Positions 21,560-30,629 of a DNA stretch of 64,000 nt are shown piece by piece. The stretch comes from Chara braunii (lineage: Eukaryota > Streptophyta > Charophyceae > Charales > Characeae), in contig BFEA01000459.1 of assembly GCA_003427395.1 (NCBI GenBank), forward strand, positions 586,121 to 650,120, in the 5' to 3' direction. Under the pieces are notes generated by a model, which had not been told where the DNA came from, made no database searches, and saw only the letters and a list, made by a program, of their open reading frames with translations. Numbering within the stretch: the stretch's first letter is position 1; every line of letters begins with the position of its first letter. A program made the position numbers and the translations under genes.

Positions 21560-22440
21560 CTCTCCATTAAGACGATACTCAGACGATAATTAGACGTTAC
21601 TCAGACGATAATTAGGCGGTACTCAGACGATAATTAGACGGTACTCAGACGATACTCAGACGATACTCAGACGATACTTAGACAATACTCTGGCAGTTCT
21701 CAAAACAACAAGTGCTCAAAACAACAAGTGCTCAAAACAACAGTCAGAGGAGTATTTGGTACTCAAGGCAGCGCTAAGAAAAGAATTTCGGGCTGTATTC
21801 GGAACTCAGGACAATACTTGGAACTGTACTCGGAACAGTACTCAGAACTGTACTCAGAACTATACTCGGAACTGTACTCAGAGCAGTTATCAGGACAGTA
21901 CTTGGGACAGCATTCAGAAACAGTACCTAGAACGGTGTTTAGAATGACATTTGACTGTGGAGTCAGTCACTACTTGATTTGTGTTTAATCAACAATTAAC
22001 CAACTCATACGGCAACAGACATTCGTTAGCAAGCAATCGGTCTCCGAAACAGCAAGCAATCAGTTTCCGGAACCACAAGCAATCAGTTTCCGGAACAGCA
22101 AGCAATCAGTTTCCGAAACAGCAAGCAATCAGTTTCTGAAACAGCAAGCAATCAGTTTCCAGAGCAGCAAGCAATCAGGATCCGGAACAGCAAGCTATCA
22201 GTTTCTGGAACAGCAAGCAATCAGTTTCCAGAGTAGCAAGCAATCAGTTTGCAGAACAGCAGTCACAGTTTTCTTATCAGCAACTACTAAGTTTTCTGAT
22301 CAGCAATCATTCAGTCTCCTAATCAGCACTAAGAAGCGGCAACCAGCTATCAGCAACAAGGTATCAGCAATCAGTCTTCAACAATCAGTTCTCAGTGATC
22401 AGTTCTTCGTGATCATCTAGTCAGTCTGCACCGACTAGTT
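21560..22440. repeat. Cascade of three adjacent minisatellites
   Basis: First, 21,560-21,700: about 10 units of CAGACGATACT/CAGACGATAATTAGACG. Second, about 21,800-21,930: units of ACTCAGAACTGT/ACTCGGAACTGT (roughly 12-14 bp). Third, 22,040-22,270: about 10 units of AACAGCAAGCAATCAGTTTC (20-23 bp), followed by weaker CAGCAATCAG repeats to 22,440. All are CAG/TCAG-rich but with different units, and the block ends about 70 bp before a domain-A frame. Confidence 0.9.
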
Positions 22441-22506
22441 TACCCATGAGTACAGTCGAATCCTTTCGAGTCAGCGAGTCGGTGTATACCAACCTCAATC
22501 AGATTT

Positions 22507-22997
22507 CATGCAAAGAGGCATTCCGTTATTAGTATGCTAGTGCCATTGGTTTCAGGCAGGGAGATCTGTCAATCTTTGTTGTCTTGACCAGTTTTGCTGA
22601 TGGCACTATACACGATCTGAGGTCATACCTGAAGAAGGGCAAGGAGACTCATGAGCATTTCGATCCAGTTTGGATCTCAGCAACCCAATACCTCGAGCAG
22701 AGAGAGAGGGAACTCGATGAGAGTGGCACTACGCTGATCTAGAGCTTTGGGCCAAAGTTTTATACTGACTATCCCAGGCCTCATGTTCCTTCCCTCCTCA
22801 GAGATGGCACAAGTTGGCTCGATATGATCTGCTTGGCAAAGAGGTATATCTCTCCAACAGTGATCGACATTGAGGCACTGACTGAGCCCACCGAGTATCC
22901 CTACCTCAGACGAGGAGTCTTTTCAGTGGACGGACTGCCTACATTGTGGGAGGAGTTTTGCTCCATGGTTAACTTCCATGTCATGTACCTTGGATGA
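22507..22997 (+). pseudogene. Domain-A gene remnant with two in-frame stops
   Basis: One reading frame from about 22,507 to the TGA at 22,995 has only two internal stops (TAG at 22,530 and TAG near 22,740). It carries the family order: EAFRY start, VVLTSFADGTIHDLRSYLKK (strand, acidic turn, D-L-R-x-Y, lysines), a W-containing helix (VWISATQYLEQRERELDE), then YPRPHVPSLLRDG as the proline ending. A second, less clear half follows (YPYLRRGVFSVDGLPTLW). No gag follows. It is a relic of the same family as 4,716-6,021. Confidence 0.6.
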
Positions 22998-23594
22998 TCG
23001 TGCTCAGAGCTTCCTGGCTTCAGGTGACTCTTTGTCACGAGACCTCAATCTCAGATTGTACATGGGCGTGGGTCACAGCACCAGAGATGAACAGTGAAAC
23101 GAGACATTGAGAGAGACTGACCAGAGGGATGAGTGAGGACTCTTGAGAGGTGTTGACCATGTTTGTTTATGTGTACTTTCTGAGATTATTATGAGCTCTC
23201 ATTCTTCCCTCATTCATTTGATATTTCCTTTGCTCGAGTCAATCGGTCTTGCTTCTTGTATTGTTATTGCCTGATGATTGCTAACGTGGATGATTCTGTC
23301 ACAGTTCTCAAAATCAGATTGACATGATTGATGCCTGCATAGCACCCCATAATTTTATGGTTATTATTTGCATATTTCTCTGCTGTTCCGAATCAAAATA
23401 AAAGATTCCTAAGACGGGGGACCGGCGAAGACCGCAATTGAAGGGTCTTGCTCGAAGTCGGACGCACACAACAGGAAGGGATTTGCATTATTTAATCTAT
23501 TTAATTTATTGCAATCACATACAAAATCCTGCGTGACAGCCTGTTGACTTTCTGGTCGCCTGAAGCGGTCCGACTGAAAAAAATGCGACAGCGT
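22998..23594. other. Intergenic DNA
   Basis: About 600 bp downstream of the domain-A relic with no gene or repeat that I can support. Confidence 0.5.
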
Positions 23595-23900
23595 GCCTTG
23601 TGGTTTGGTAGCCTTGTGGCGGTGCCTCGCGCTTCGCTGCACGGTTGCTGAGCTGCTTGTCTGTGTGCTCTGTCGGCCTTCAGTGTCCTTTGCGTGCATG
23701 CCTTGTAGTTTGGTTGCCTTGTTGGTGGTGCCTTGTGCTTCACTGCATGGTTGCCGAGCTGCTCGTTTGCTTGCCCTGTTGGCCTTTCGCGTCCTTTACT
23801 TGCTTGCGTGCTTTGTAGTCTGGTTGCCTTGCTGATGTTGCCTTGCGCTTCACCGCATGGTTGCCGAGCTGCTCGTCCGCTTGCCCTGTCGTTCCTTGCA
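23595..23900. repeat. Three tandem copies of a ~107-bp unit
   Basis: Copies start at 23,595, 23,700 and 23,810 with GC(C/T)TTGT(G/A)G(T/)TTGG. Each contains a GCGCTTC-C/G-CTGCA-type core and GAGCTGCT(T/C)G. The copies are diverged. Open frames across this block reflect the repeat. Confidence 0.85.
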
Positions 23901-24493
23901 GTCGTCTTTGGTGATAAGCGGTTGGGCTGCCTCTACTGTGTTGCCTTGTGCTCCACAGGGTTGCTGCCCGCTGCTATGTCCCGCTTGGGGACAGTTTGCC
24001 TTCAATATGGGTGAAAGGGTTCATGACCCAAACCATCAAATACGGGGATTCCGCAGATTGTCGAGGGTTCAGCCTCCTGATGAGTAGGTGCAACTCCGAC
24101 GAAACAATCTTGTCATCATCGGTTTTTTATTTATTTTTTATTTTTTTCGGTCTTCGCTGTTTTTGGGTACTTGTATTTTTGCTTTGCATGCTTTCTATGT
24201 TTGAGTGATGTCTGCCCTCCCGCCTCCCCCGTGCCTTCCACCCATTGTCTTTTGTTGATGCTTGGGGTATTTTTTTATAATTGCATTTTTTTGTTCTTCT
24301 TTGTTTTTTTTCCATTTATGTATGGTCTGCCCTTCCACCTCCACCATGCCCCCCAGTGCTTGTGCCCTTCTACAGTTTGTTGTCATTGCCTCCTTGCCTT
24401 TTGCCTTATTGTGCTTCCTTTCCCTGTCTTGTGGTGTCTTTTTGATTGTGTGTGTTCCAGTTTGTCCGCAAAGTGACGTGGGAGCATAAATGG

Positions 24494-24655
24494 TCGTGTA
24501 GTCCGGCATAGTCATTCCCAACCTTACAGTATAGGATGCGTCTACACCACGCCTACAAGTTTTTGTTCCTGAGTTTGCTCGTGTAGTCTGACATAGTCAT
24601 TCCCCACCTCCGAGTACTGGATGCGTCTGCACCACGCCTACAAGTTTTCATTCTT
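24494..24655. repeat. 83-bp tandem pair
   Basis: Two copies of CGTGTAGTC(C/T)G(G/A)CATAGTCATTCCC... ending CACGCCTACAAGTTTT, starting near 24,494 and 24,578. Confidence 0.85.
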
Positions 24656-24751
24656 AAGGTACGCCGATATATTATTTCGGATCTTGATTATGATGTAGTT
24701 TCCGTATCATACAGTAATCATGTCTTATTATGCGGGTTACACACTTCAATT

Positions 24752-24756
<5 letters not shown>

Positions 24757-24784
<28 letters not shown>
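24757..24784. repeat. (CA)n microsatellite
   Basis: Short CA run just before an assembly gap. Confidence 0.95.
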
Positions 24785-24787
<3 letters not shown>

Positions 24788-24818
24788 CACACACAAATAT
24801 TAAAAGGCCCCAAAAAAA

Positions 24819-25067
24819 NNNNNNNNNNNNNNNNNNNNNNNNNNNNNNNNNNNNNNNNNNNNNNNNNNNNNNNNNNNNNNNNNNNNNNNNNNNNNNNNNN
24901 NNNNNNNNNNNNNNNNNNNNNNNNNNNNNNNNNNNNNNNNNNNNNNNNNNNNNNNNNNNNNNNNNNNNNNNNNNNNNNNNNNNNNNNNNNNNNNNNNNNN
25001 NNNNNNNNNNNNNNNNNNNNNNNNNNNNNNNNNNNNNNNNNNNNNNNNNNNNNNNNNNNNNNNNNNN
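24819..25067. other. Assembly gap (249 N)
   Basis: Unknown bases between poly-A-rich edges. Frames crossing it are meaningless. Confidence 0.99.
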
Positions 25068-25177
25068 CCCAAAAAAAAACTTTAAATTTTTTTTTTTCTT
25101 GAATTTTTCTTCTCCATCTCTTCTGTTTTTTATTTTTTATAATTTTAGAAACTTATCTGTTTCCAAAAAAAAAAAAA

Positions 25178-25210
25178 GGGGTTGTAGGGATTATAAATCC
25201 CTACAACCCC
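25178..25210. repeat. 15-bp perfect inverted repeat in an A/T-run context
   Basis: Arms GGGGTTGTAGGGATT (25,178-25,192) and AATCCCTACAACCCC (25,196-25,210) with a 3-base loop. It sits between homopolymer A runs. A related TGTAGGG...CCCTACA hairpin in a similar T-rich setting lies at 391-413, and a variant ending CCCTATA at about 1,025-1,047. In all three a GC-rich block follows. Confidence 0.9.
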
Positions 25211-25379
25211 ATTTAAAAAAAAAAAAAATTTACCCATTATTTAATTCAAGAAAACTGCAGCAAATTCACGTCCGCTGCGCGGACGAGGTCGGTCGCGGAC
25301 ACGGCCGTATATACGGCCGCCCTCCGAGGTCGACCCCGCGGACGCGTCCGCAGGTGTTTCATAGTCCGGCGTCACCCTG

Positions 25380-26200
25380 TCATTCCGTGCTGGGGCCATG
25401 GCATGGTGATGCGCGCGATGAAGGGTCGTGCCATTGCAACGTAAGGTCCGGATGCTGAGGAGTGCAATTGCATGGCGGTGCCCGGAATGATAGACCATGC
25501 GGTCGTACGGTGGGACCCGCGCTGCAGGACCCAGTCTGAAGGATTGTGTCAGTGCATGGCAACGCTAAGGACGAAGGACCACGCCATGTCATGGTTTCGT
25601 CCGGCGTCCTCTGTGTTACGAAGGAGGGCGCATGACCGTGACAGTGCATGGCAAAGCGTGGGACAAAGGGCGTCATTGTATGGTAGAACTCGCGGTCCAG
25701 GACCCGAGGTGGCAGACCGTGCTACAGGACCATGCCATTTTGTGGCAGGGCCCGGGGTGCCGGACCGTGCCACTGCATGGCAATGCCCGTTGAGATTGAC
25801 AATGTCATTGCATGGTGTGACCCGCGCAGCAGGACCCAGTATGCAGAACCATGCCATGTTGTGGCAGGACCTGAGGTGCAGGACCGTGTCAATGCATGCC
25901 AACGCTAAGGATGAAGGACCTGCGCTGCAGGACCCAGGCTGAAGGGTCATGTCAGTGCATGTCAATGCTAGGGATGAAGGACCATGCCATGTCACGGTGT
26001 GGTCCGACGTCCTCTGTGTTACGAAGGAGTATGTATGTCGACTGCTAAGGTGGAAGGTTACATGTCCGTATGTTGGCAGACTCCCGCCACAGTACTCGCG
26101 ATGCAGGACAATGCCATTGAATGGTAGGACCCGCCATGAAGGACCATGCAATTCTGTCGTAGGGCCCGGGACCGTGCCATTGCATGGTATATATACTAAG
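25380..26200. repeat. Degenerate CATGG-rich minisatellite with 106-bp higher-order repeat
   Basis: Irregular units around GACC-ATGCCAT-GCATGGT, many forming short hairpins (ACCATG...CATGGT). A 106-bp segment starting GCTGCAGGACCCAG and ending GTTACGAAGGAG occurs at 25,521-25,626 and again at 25,924-26,029 with a dozen or so differences. Long frames on both strands arise from the repeat. Confidence 0.8.
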
Positions 26201-26406
26201 TGACCTAAGTTGTTGCTTAGTATATGTATGGCCTGGTAAGATGGAAGCACTGGATGGTAACATGTTCGTATGTTGGGAGGCTGTGCTGTCTGTTAGTATG
26301 TTGGCGGGTTAGTCAGCGGTGAAGGTAGGCTATGTTGTTGGTAGGTTTGTGTGTCTCTGTGCTAGAGTGTAGCACAATCCGGGGGCCTGTATAATAACAA
26401 TCTCTC

Positions 26407-26410
<4 letters not shown>

Positions 26411-26463
<53 letters not shown>
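26411..26463. repeat. (GT)n microsatellite
   Basis: About 26 GT units ending 15 bp before the ATG of the following gene. Confidence 0.97.
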
Positions 26464-26465
<2 letters not shown>

Positions 26466-26477
26466 TTAGAGTGTGCT

Positions 26478-27398
26478 ATGTCGTCGAGTAGTGAGAACGC
26501 CAAGCATCTCCACCAGGAGGATGACTCGGTCAGAGTTACGTTCCCGCCAATGCCACGGGCGGTTTTCATCCATGGAACAAGGGAGCGGACGGAGATCATC
26601 GCCTCCACTCGATAAGATTTTGAGATGGATCCGTGGATGGGCGTCGTGCCTTGGACTGATCGCCCTATTCATTATTGGTGTGAAGAGGATTGGGAGTCCG
26701 CAATGTCCTTATATCCATGGGCGAAAGAGTATCGATTTGCTAACATGTTGGAGTGGAGAAACATGATACAATTGTTGCCTTTGGATTTGTTGCCGCAAAA
26801 GACATTCGCCTTTGAGGCCTCGGATGACAACTTAGACTTTCTAGAGTTCAAGTGCATCACAACCTCGCCTAGGACCTGGTCCCCGATTAAGCAATTTGAG
26901 TTGCTGACATGTGCAAGGTTCTGCGACTTCTTGAGTGACTACCCTTTCCCTGGTTGTCAGAATTCATCCAGTGTGATTTCCTACGGTTGTGTCCGTGTGA
27001 AAATAGAAAAATTGCCTATCAGCAGGATATTATGTGTGGCCTGCACGAACAATGCAAGAACTTTGACAAACGTCGTCGTTTTCTCGACCCATAGTAGTTT
27101 ACATCTTACTAAAGGTTTCCTCGCGCTTCTCAAGTGTTTAGGTAGGGAGGGCAAGTCGGATTTTATGCAGCACGTGAGAGTATTAGAAGGCGACCAAAAG
27201 TTGGAGGTTGAGGCTCATATTGCGCGCATCAGAGATGCAATGGGGAAGTACTTGGCTAGAAACGGGATGTTTGTTCGCATTAAATACATCTCATTCTTGA
27301 AAAATAAAAAATACAAAACCCCCCTCCGCCTTACTTTCGGTTCGTCGTTGTTTGCTTTGTACGGGTTCAGTACAAGGCAACGTTTGTTTTCAACTTAA
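26478..27398 (+). pseudogene. Family-E gene, one premature stop
   Basis: ATG at 26,478 opens a frame that reads to 27,398 with a single TAA at 26,613-26,615, giving about 305 codons. I recognise no family. The product is rich in aromatic residues: PWTDRPIHYWCEEDWES near residue 55, a central Cys/Phe-rich segment (FCDFLSDYPFPGCQ), a hydrophobic strand with V-A-C-T-N-N, then a C-terminal part with H-I-A-R-I-R-D-A-M-G-K and F-V-R-I-K-Y-I-S-F. The C-terminal part recurs at 28,066-28,314, which supports real coding ancestry. No signal peptide or membrane segment is evident. The single stop makes this a recent pseudogene, a sequencing error or a readthrough case. Confidence 0.55.
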
Positions 27399-27823
27399 CT
27401 ATAGGTGAACGGGTCATAGTGCAGTTTGGGGACTGAAAATGCTCATGCTTACGGGTGTATGTCATGAATGTTGCATTGCGTTGATGTGCTACTGTAACAT
27501 AACATATGTCGATTGATTAACACGTTGCTATACAAACAATTTGTCATTCTATTACTATGTTCGAGGGTTTCATCAGGTATAGCAACATGTATGTTTCTTG
27601 TGATAGAAAGATATATATTTCTTGTAGTCGATACTCGGATATTCGATACCCCGGTATGTGTGTTACTCGTTGGAAGAAAGTTGTCTGTAACCTGTGGTAT
27701 ACGGGCATACGGGAACAACGACCTGCACAAAAATTGATGTATGTTGTGCTCATTCATGTGTGTGTCTCGTGTAGGGTGCATCTTACTGACGATGAACATC
27801 TCACATACGATGAATCGTGCGTT

Positions 27824-28314
27824 ATGGCTCCAGCGTCGAGCACACCCGTTTCACCTCTGCACACTATCGATGCAGTGTTCTGGCGGAAACACGAAAATCT
27901 TATCTGTAACCTGTGTGATATGACTCCGCAGTCAGGCAACATCTCCATGAGTTGTGTCGTAATGTTGCATCAGATTACGTTTAGCCAAATTCATATTCGG
28001 AAGGGTGTTGTGCGTGGCTTGTTCGAACTTTAATCGACGCAGTTGTATATGTCTCGCGCAACGAGTTGAGTTTCCAAAAGAAGGGCATATGTTTAGTGCA
28101 AGGTCAATGTTTGAACGGTAGGATGGATATAGTGTTAGTCGGTCAGGTCGAGGATATCGACATTTGGCAAGAGGCGGAGAAAAAAGTGACGTGTATCCGT
28201 GATGCAATAGGCAAATCGTTGACATGGACTAGAGAGTTCGTTCGCATGAAATACATTTCAGTGTTCACAAAGAATGCGACCGTCGACGAACCCTCCTGCC
28301 TCATATTCGGCTGA
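27824..28314 (+). pseudogene. Family-E partial paralogue, frameshifted
   Basis: Two frames together parallel the C-terminal half of the 26,478 gene. 27,824-28,033 has NLCDMTPQSGN then ISMSCVVMLHQITFSQI, matching FLSDYPFPGCQN and ISYGCVRVKIEKLPIS. After a frameshift, 28,066-28,314 has TCIRDAIGKSLTWTREFV and RMKYISVF, matching ARIRDAMGKYLARNGMFV and RIKYISFL. Both end in L-x-F-G. The pair lies about 430 bp apart in the same orientation, so it is a tandem duplication with decay of the second copy. Confidence 0.6.
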
Positions 28315-28839
28315 TAGATGAACGCGTTGTATGGCTTTGGCTCCTCGCGGAGGTCCACTTGAATCCTGGAACATTGTCAAACAGTTCCATAGTCAGATTG
28401 TTTTCATCCATGGCGGGAAGCGTGTGGTGTCGAGGTACAGGACATACATTCTACAGTTTGTACTACGTAGGTGGGTCCATGTGGTATGCCCCAGTACCTG
28501 TCTATTGCAGTCGCGCCTTTCGTGTCCTCTTATGTTTTTTTTTTTTCGTCCTTCGGGACAGCCGTGTTATGTATATGCCAAGGACAAAGGTAGGGTTGTG
28601 ATATAGTGGAAGGTCGAGAAGGCCGACTGATGTGAAGGTGGGAGGATCGCTGGTAGTCAAATGAAACAGCACTGTGGTGTACAAAACTAGGACGCTGGAC
28701 CCGGTTTCCGGCTGGTGTAGCTCCTCACCACTAGTTTGGAGCCATCTCCATCGGCGGTCCTATTCGTAGGGGTTGCTCCTATCTGCTCCACATGAATACG
28801 GTCGGTCGAGATGTTTTGTGAAAAGAAAAAAAAATAAAA

Positions 28840-28877
<38 letters not shown>

Positions 28878-29010
28878 TATATATATATATATATATCGTC
28901 AAATAGATATATGAGTCGGTGAAACTCCGACGAAACAGTTTGTCACAGCCCCTCGTTTGTTGTCCTCTTCTCTCTCTCTGCCTACGGTTTACCGGGCAGT
29001 TCTATTTCAC

Positions 29011-29048
<38 letters not shown>

Positions 29049-29374
29049 ATCGTCAATTTTTGTAATTATTGCTCTGTTAGCGGACCCCTTCTCAAAATTT
29101 GTGCTGATAATGCGTTGTTCGCCTTTCAGACCGTTATGTTTATTTGTATGGGACATGGGGCCCCTTTCCCGGCTTCTGTTATAACACTCCCCTGCTGCGT
29201 ATGTACGTCGTTTTTTTTCCCCCCGTTTTTTCATTCAAAAAAAAAACAAAAAAACACAGAAAAAGAAAAAAAAAATGTAGCAACATATTGGGAAAGTCCT
29301 CACGATGCTTATTAAAACTAACAAAAATAAAGAATGTATATTTCATAGTTTGTGTCAGAGCATGCAATGGTCAG
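28315..29374. other. Intergenic DNA with (TA)n microsatellites
   Basis: TA runs at 28,844-28,875, 28,878-28,896 and 29,014-29,045. A frame near 28,345-28,480 contains QIVFIHGG, which faintly recalls AVFIHGT of family E, but is too short to call. No other gene seen. Confidence 0.5.
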
Positions 29375-30315
29375 CTGCCTCACGGGTTCCGGACCATCGG
29401 TTGGTGCGAGGCCTCGGGGGGCTCCGGACTGTGGGAGCCACGAAGGTGCCGCAGAGCAAGAATCCATGGGATGGTCGGGCGCCTCGGGGAAGCCGGAGCA
29501 TCCAATGGTCCGGCGTCCCCAGTGGCTCCCCACCACGGGGATGGCACAAGGCCTCGGTGGCTCCGGAATATGGGAGGGTCCGGACCATGAGATGGCCCGC
29601 CGCGACGAGGACGGTCGAAACACCCAATGGTCCAGGGCCTCGGGGGCTCCAGACCATGGGATGGTCCGACGCTTCGAGGGCTCCAGACCATGGGATGGTC
29701 CGACGCTTCGGGGGCTCCAGACCATGGCATGGTCCGGCGCCCGCCCAGGGGACGCCGAAACATCTGATGGTTCAGCGCCTCGGGGGCTCCAGACCATGGT
29801 ATGGTCCGACTCCCGGAGGACGCCGAAACATTTGATGGTCCGGCACCTTGGGGGCTCCAGACCATGAAATGGTCCGGCGCCTCGGGCGCTCCCGACCATA
29901 GGGTGGTCCGGCGCCTCGGGCGCTCCGGACCATGGGGTGGTCTGGCGCCAAGGGGGCTCCGGACCATGGGATGGTCCAGCACCCTGTGGACGCGGATACA
30001 TCCGATGGTCCAACGCCTCACGGGCTCCAGACCATGGCATGGTCCGACGCCCCGGGGACTCCGATACATCCAATGGTCTACCGCTTCGGGGGCTCGAGAC
30101 TATGGGATGGTCCAGCGCCCAGGGGACGCCGAAACATCCGATGGTCCGGCGCCTCGGGGGCTCCAGACCATGGGGTGGTCCGGCGCCTCGAGGGCTCCAG
30201 ACACTGGGATTGTCCGTCGCCTCAGGGGCTCCAAACCATGGGATGGTCCGGCGCCTCGAGGGCTCTGGACCATAGGATGATCCGGCGCCCCGGGGACGTC
30301 AATACATTCGATGGT
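29375..30315. repeat. Palindrome-centred minisatellite, 33-36 bp units
   Basis: About 27 units in a row. Type A units carry CTCCAGACCATGGGATGGTC, a near-palindrome (GGACCAT-GGG-ATGGTCC when complete), followed by CGGCGCCTCGGGGG or a variant. Type B units replace the left arm with GGACGCCGAAACATC(C/T)GATGG and are interspersed among A units every two to four units. All reading frames on both strands stay largely open, which produces several spurious frames of 100-250 codons. Confidence 0.95.
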
Positions 30316-30629
30316 GCAACGATCAGTTGGTGCACCGACATCCTCTACCCCCATTAGCAAGTGTGCTGCTTTGTTCAGCTCGGCAGACCGTAAGACCTTG
30401 GTGTCGTGATCAGGATAAGTTCCTTCTGTGGTCGGCGTGTTGGAAGGTCTCCGCAGTGGTGGAAATTTTCATTAACAATGACTTTGAATGCTTTGCAAAA
30501 ACCATGCACACGTCGAACGTCAACAGTGAGAAGGGGAGCTGCCCACATCCGTCATAGTCGTCCACTGCATACCGAGGAACTCCATCATCGCAACGACCCC
30601 TCTCCAACTCTGAGAGCAGGTCCCCTTCA

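Noticed and set aside
22040-22270. CRISPR-like regular array
   Set aside because: Units are contiguous 20-23 bp tandem repeats without unique spacers, in eukaryotic DNA.
25549-26250. 233-codon minus-strand frame
   Set aside because: Lies wholly in the CATGG repeat array; equally open on the other strand.
29305-30360. Several overlapping frames of 100-251 codons on both strands
   Set aside because: They arise from the 33-36 bp palindromic minisatellite, which lacks stops in most frames; no domain and no codon pattern.
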